Shown here piece by piece: positions 60,558 through 64,000 of a DNA stretch of 64,000 bases (its first letter is position 1; the number at the start of each line of letters is the position of its first letter). The stretch lies in the NCBI GenBank assembly GCA_038501195.1, contig JBBPUQ010000004.1:3858001-3922000 (forward strand), in the 5' to 3' direction. Made by a program: the position numbers and the translations under genes. This DNA is from Nemania diffusa (taxonomy: Eukaryota; Ascomycota; Sordariomycetes; Xylariales; Xylariaceae). Below the pieces are notes generated by a model. That model saw only the letters and a list, made by a program, of their open reading frames with translations. It was not told the origin of the DNA and ran no database searches.

Positions 60558-62134
60558 ATGTGGGCGTCTCGGTTTACTATCGCTTCTAGAAGCACTAGGG
60601 GAGCAGCTGGTACTGTTTTGAGGAGCTGCCAGCCGTGCTGGTCGAGTCGCAGATTTTTGTCCACGGAAGGTTAGTTTGCTACAGGCCTCACAAGTAGCTC
60701 GAGTTGCCGCTAATCCAATCCGCCATTCCCACAATAGCTGCAGCACCTACAGCACCTACAATAGCTGCACCCGACGCCGTCTCAGAACAATCAACAAAAC
60801 CAACGAGACGAGGCCAAACGACAATCAATGGCAAGACATACACAACTGATTCATGGTTCAACGTACAGGATAACATCATAGACAAGGCCCACCGCCAGCT
60901 ACATCTACAAAAAGACCACCCGCTGTATATTACCCGTCAAATAATTGAATCCGTGTTTCCTGCGCCCGCATTTAAATACTACAACACTTTCGATCCCGTC
61001 GTAACCACACAACAGAATTTTGATTCTTTAGGGTTTGCGAAAGATCACCCGGGCCGCGCCAAGTCAGACACATATTACATCAATAGCGAGACGTTACTGC
61101 GAACACATACGAGTGCGCACCAAGCCGAGACCTTTCGTGCCAATCTCAGCGACGGTTATCTAATCAGCGCTGATGTGTACCGCCGCGATGCAATCGATCG
61201 CAGTCATTATCCGATATTCCACCAGATGGAAGGGGCGCGCTCGTGGGACCGCACAAAGGTGCCCAATGGCGATATTGCGGCTGCGGTGTGGTCGGATCTA
61301 GAAAAACTACCGACGCATAACATGGAGGTCCAAGACCCCAACCCGCCGTTCCACCACGAGCGGAACCCACTACAGGAGGGCCACCACTCCGCCGCCGAGG
61401 CGGAGGCCATTGCGGCCCATCTGAAGAGGTCGCTGGAGCTCATGGTTGTTGAGATATTCACTAGAGTCAAAACAGCTGCTAAGAAGGCCGACCCCGACTA
61501 CGTCGACGAGCCCCTTCAAGTTCGCTGGGTTGAAGCATATTTCCCCTTCACAAGTCCATCATGGGAGCTTGAAGTGTACTATGAAGGTGATTGGCTCGAG
61601 TGCTTGGGTTGTGGTGTAGTCAAGCAGGACCTCTATATCAACGCAGGCGTGCCAAACCAGCTCGGCTGGGCCTTCGGTATCGGCCTCGACCGCATTGCTA
61701 TGTTACTGTTTAAGATCCCCGATATCCGGCTCTTTTGGTCGAGAGACGAACGATTCCTAAAACAGTTCATTGGTGTCTCGGACGATCTGGACTTGTTAAA
61801 GCGCTTCAAGCCTTTCTCTAAGCACCCAGGTTGCGCCAAGGACGTATCGTTCTGGCTCAAATCAACGTCTGCAGCTGGCGGTAACACGGAGACTAACGTG
61901 CACGACTTCCACGAGAATGACGTGATGGAGATTGTGCGCAGCATGGCGGGAGACGTCGTCGAGGACGTCAAGGTCGTCGATACGTTCACACACCCGAAAA
62001 CTGGGCGGAAGAGCATGTGCTACCGCATTAATTACCGCGCTCTCGACCGCACCCTTACCCACATCACGGTCAACACTCTTCATAGCAAAGTCAAGAACGC
62101 ATTAACAAAAAAGCTCGGCGTCGAGATACGGTAA
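60558..62134 (+). CDS. msf1: Mitochondrial phenylalanyl-tRNA synthetase
   Basis: Two exons: 60558-60669 and 60738-62134, giving 502 aa. Exon 1 is an Arg/Ser-rich mitochondrial presequence (MWASRFTIASRSTRGAAGTV) that is out of frame with the body unless the intron is removed. The class II core has the segment after YYINSETLLRTHTSAHQAET, the motif-2 region SWELEVYYEGDWLECLGCG and motif 3 in GWAFGIGLDRIAMLLF. The C-terminal FDX-ACB anticodon domain begins near FKPFSKHPGCAKDVSFWL. This monomeric enzyme charges mitochondrial tRNA-Phe. Exon 2 begins with a short imperfect repeat coding for Ala-Pro-Thr. Confidence 0.95.
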
Positions 62135-64000
62135 CGCGATAGGCGTATCGTGTCTTAGATCTGTTCAATCAGAACACAACTATCGTCGTCAGCTTTGCTA
62201 TTCTGCAAGGCGGCCCGATGTACACTAGAACTCAAATCATGGATCCCGCTGTTCAGATGTCTATTTGATGGCCTGATTTGCCTCTTTGCCAAGGCATCCA
62301 CGACCAAATCAGAGCGGCTATACGCAGTACGATTTTCGGCGTTATCCGCGCGCGATCGCTCTTAGTGTTTGGTGTAAACTTCGTAGGGCAGGCCGATAGT
62401 TAGGAGGCTGTCTCGCCATACTTAGAGACATGTCTAGATTTGTGTAAGATACCGCGAGAAATTCACGGCGGAATTAACATCGACTCGCCACCTCTCTACC
62501 TATTCGAACAGCTTCACATGCAAGCATCTCTCACTGTAGCGATCTAGTTAGATAACATTTTATCTGGTCGCCGTCTATACTACATGATCCCGTCAAATCA
62601 TGCCTATATATTACAAACTATCCATTGTGCGATCTCGTGCTTGGCTATATTTGTCTTGGCACAACCCGGTCGCATCAGTACAATAGAAAGCCAATGGAGA
62701 ACTCGGGCCACAATGCGGCGGCATCGATAATGAATACCTATCTCCTTGGAAAAGTGAAGGCTTGATATTAAATCTGGCTGTACTCCGTGTGTGTATGTAT
62801 TCGCTAACGCTAAGACTTAAATAGTAGGAGTGGCACATATGTACTAGCCCCAGGTAAGTATGCACATGCTGGAGAGCACTACTTTGATCCACTGATCTGC
62901 GAAACTTGGCATAATTTTACCCTTTATTAAGTATAATATACGGCATGATGCAAGTCCCCATCCTGTACTACCTATTAGAGACAATATCTGTCTAGGCCAA
63001 GGCTTGACAAGGCTTTGGCTGAGCCTTCCGTGGTGCCTCGGCGAATGGTTTTACACATACAATGCCACAGGAGAATAATCATCAGTATGAAGTCGAGCTT
63101 GGCTTTACTTGGCTTTACTTGGCAAAAAGTATGCTTTCGGATCCCTACCAACCGAAACACATCTTGTTCACTATGTAGACCAAGCATAGCCAAATCAAGA
63201 CACCCCTGCCGAGCCGGGAACCCAACTGGGAAGATATCCATGCCAGACCCCATGCAAGTGCGGACCAACGAAGTGGGAAATCCCTCAGCCTACATTTGCT
63301 GGAGGTGCCCCGATTCGCGGTGCTCGTCATCTTCGCCAAACACTCGGCGCAAGGTGGTGTAGCGGCGGTAAAGATGGCAATGCGATGGCGCACCCCAGGC
63401 AGGGTATATCGAAGCGGACGTATGTGTAAGACCTGTAAGAATATAAGCAGAAAAGCTTATCACAGCTCCCCGGAATGTTTGTTTCATGGGAGCCTGGTGT
63501 GCGCGTGCGTGCTGCCTCGATAGAATCTGGCAGATCTGGGTATAGGTGCACCATCCCCCGAGCATCCCATCCCATCCCTTCTGTATGCGGCTAGAAATCC
63601 CTCACGGGAGCGCTACGGTGCCTCTGTCTCAGTGACAGCGAATGCTGCTGTTGAGCTAAACCACGTGTGCTTACGTTTGGCTATTGGGTGGACTTCGGTC
63701 GCCCATCCCACCACCGGCGCACCAACCAGTTGATTGTATTGTTTGTCACAATTCCGAATGGGCAGCGCAGGTTGACAGGCAGGCAGGTTGATAGCGTGAG
63801 TGAGGTCATCTATCCCCAGACTCCACATGTTGGGCTGTGCCTAGGTCGATTCTAGTCGATCGACAGGCGAGATAGGTATGCGTAGTCCGTTACCGACCCC
63901 ATCAAGTGCCGGATCCCCAATGTTTGTTTTGTTTGCTTGTACTTATGTATTATTGCGTAATAGCGAAGTTGGTAGCGTTGGTAGCTCAATTCATCAGCTT
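62135..64000. other. gene-free region to window end
   Basis: No supported gene after PheRS. A 10-nt tandem repeat (TTGGCTTTAC, 63099-63123) is present. Overlapping 60-115-codon frames on both strands at 63.0-63.9 kb show no domains. A gene continuing past the window cannot be excluded. Confidence 0.5.

Overview
The window is nuclear DNA of a filamentous ascomycete (Pezizomycotina, probably a Sordariomycete; the class is an inference). Genes carry short spliceosomal introns (about 50-180 nt) with GTRAGT-like donors and CTAAC/CTAAT-like branch sites. The conserved genes are typically fungal: DASH subunit Dad3, Rfc1, Sda1, Rpb3 and mitochondrial ribosomal proteins. Accessory families are also typically fungal: HET, CorA-like and a small secreted cysteine-rich protein. 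I read about 23 protein genes. Exon boundaries were placed by hand from splice motifs and reading-frame continuity, and most models close exactly in frame. I found no RNA gene, no recognisable transposon ORF and no CRISPR array.

Layout. 1-9.4 kb: gene-free DNA, an amino-acid transporter (-), more gene-free DNA and a GMC oxidoreductase (+). 10.0-17.3 kb: a conserved block with SDA1 (+, 10 exons including an 11-nt exon), an alkyltransferase-like DNA-repair protein (+), a histidine-phosphatase-fold protein whose tail carries a PCNA-binding-type motif (-), and an SRR1-domain protein (-). 17.3-36.4 kb: a gene-poor accessory stretch with long deserts around a CorA-like membrane protein (-), a HET-domain protein (-), a small secreted 6-cysteine protein (-), and two tandem AN1-zinc-finger/aminoglycoside-phosphotransferase-like genes (-). 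The last two lie in one reading frame and are separated by a single stop codon. 36.9-62.1 kb: a dense housekeeping block with DAD3 (+), mitochondrial uS5 (-), a small membrane protein (+), an unknown 500-aa protein (-), mitochondrial uL16 (-), RFC1 (+), a 703-aa coiled-coil protein (+), an RS-repeat protein (-), then after a 1.9-kb gap mitochondrial GrpE (-), RPB3 (+), a mitochondrial dicarboxylate carrier (-) and mitochondrial PheRS (+). 62.1-64 kb holds nothing I can support.

There are no operons. The gene groups share general processes (mitochondrial translation and import, replication and repair, transcription) without evident co-regulation. The most unusual points are the same-frame AN1-APH tandem, the PIP-box-like tail on the histidine phosphatase beside a DNA-repair gene, the SDA1 micro-exon, and a final exon of the secreted protein that restores its sixth cysteine. 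Also notable are the effector/incompatibility-flavoured gene-poor island and a dispersed TAGGTACCTA palindrome family.
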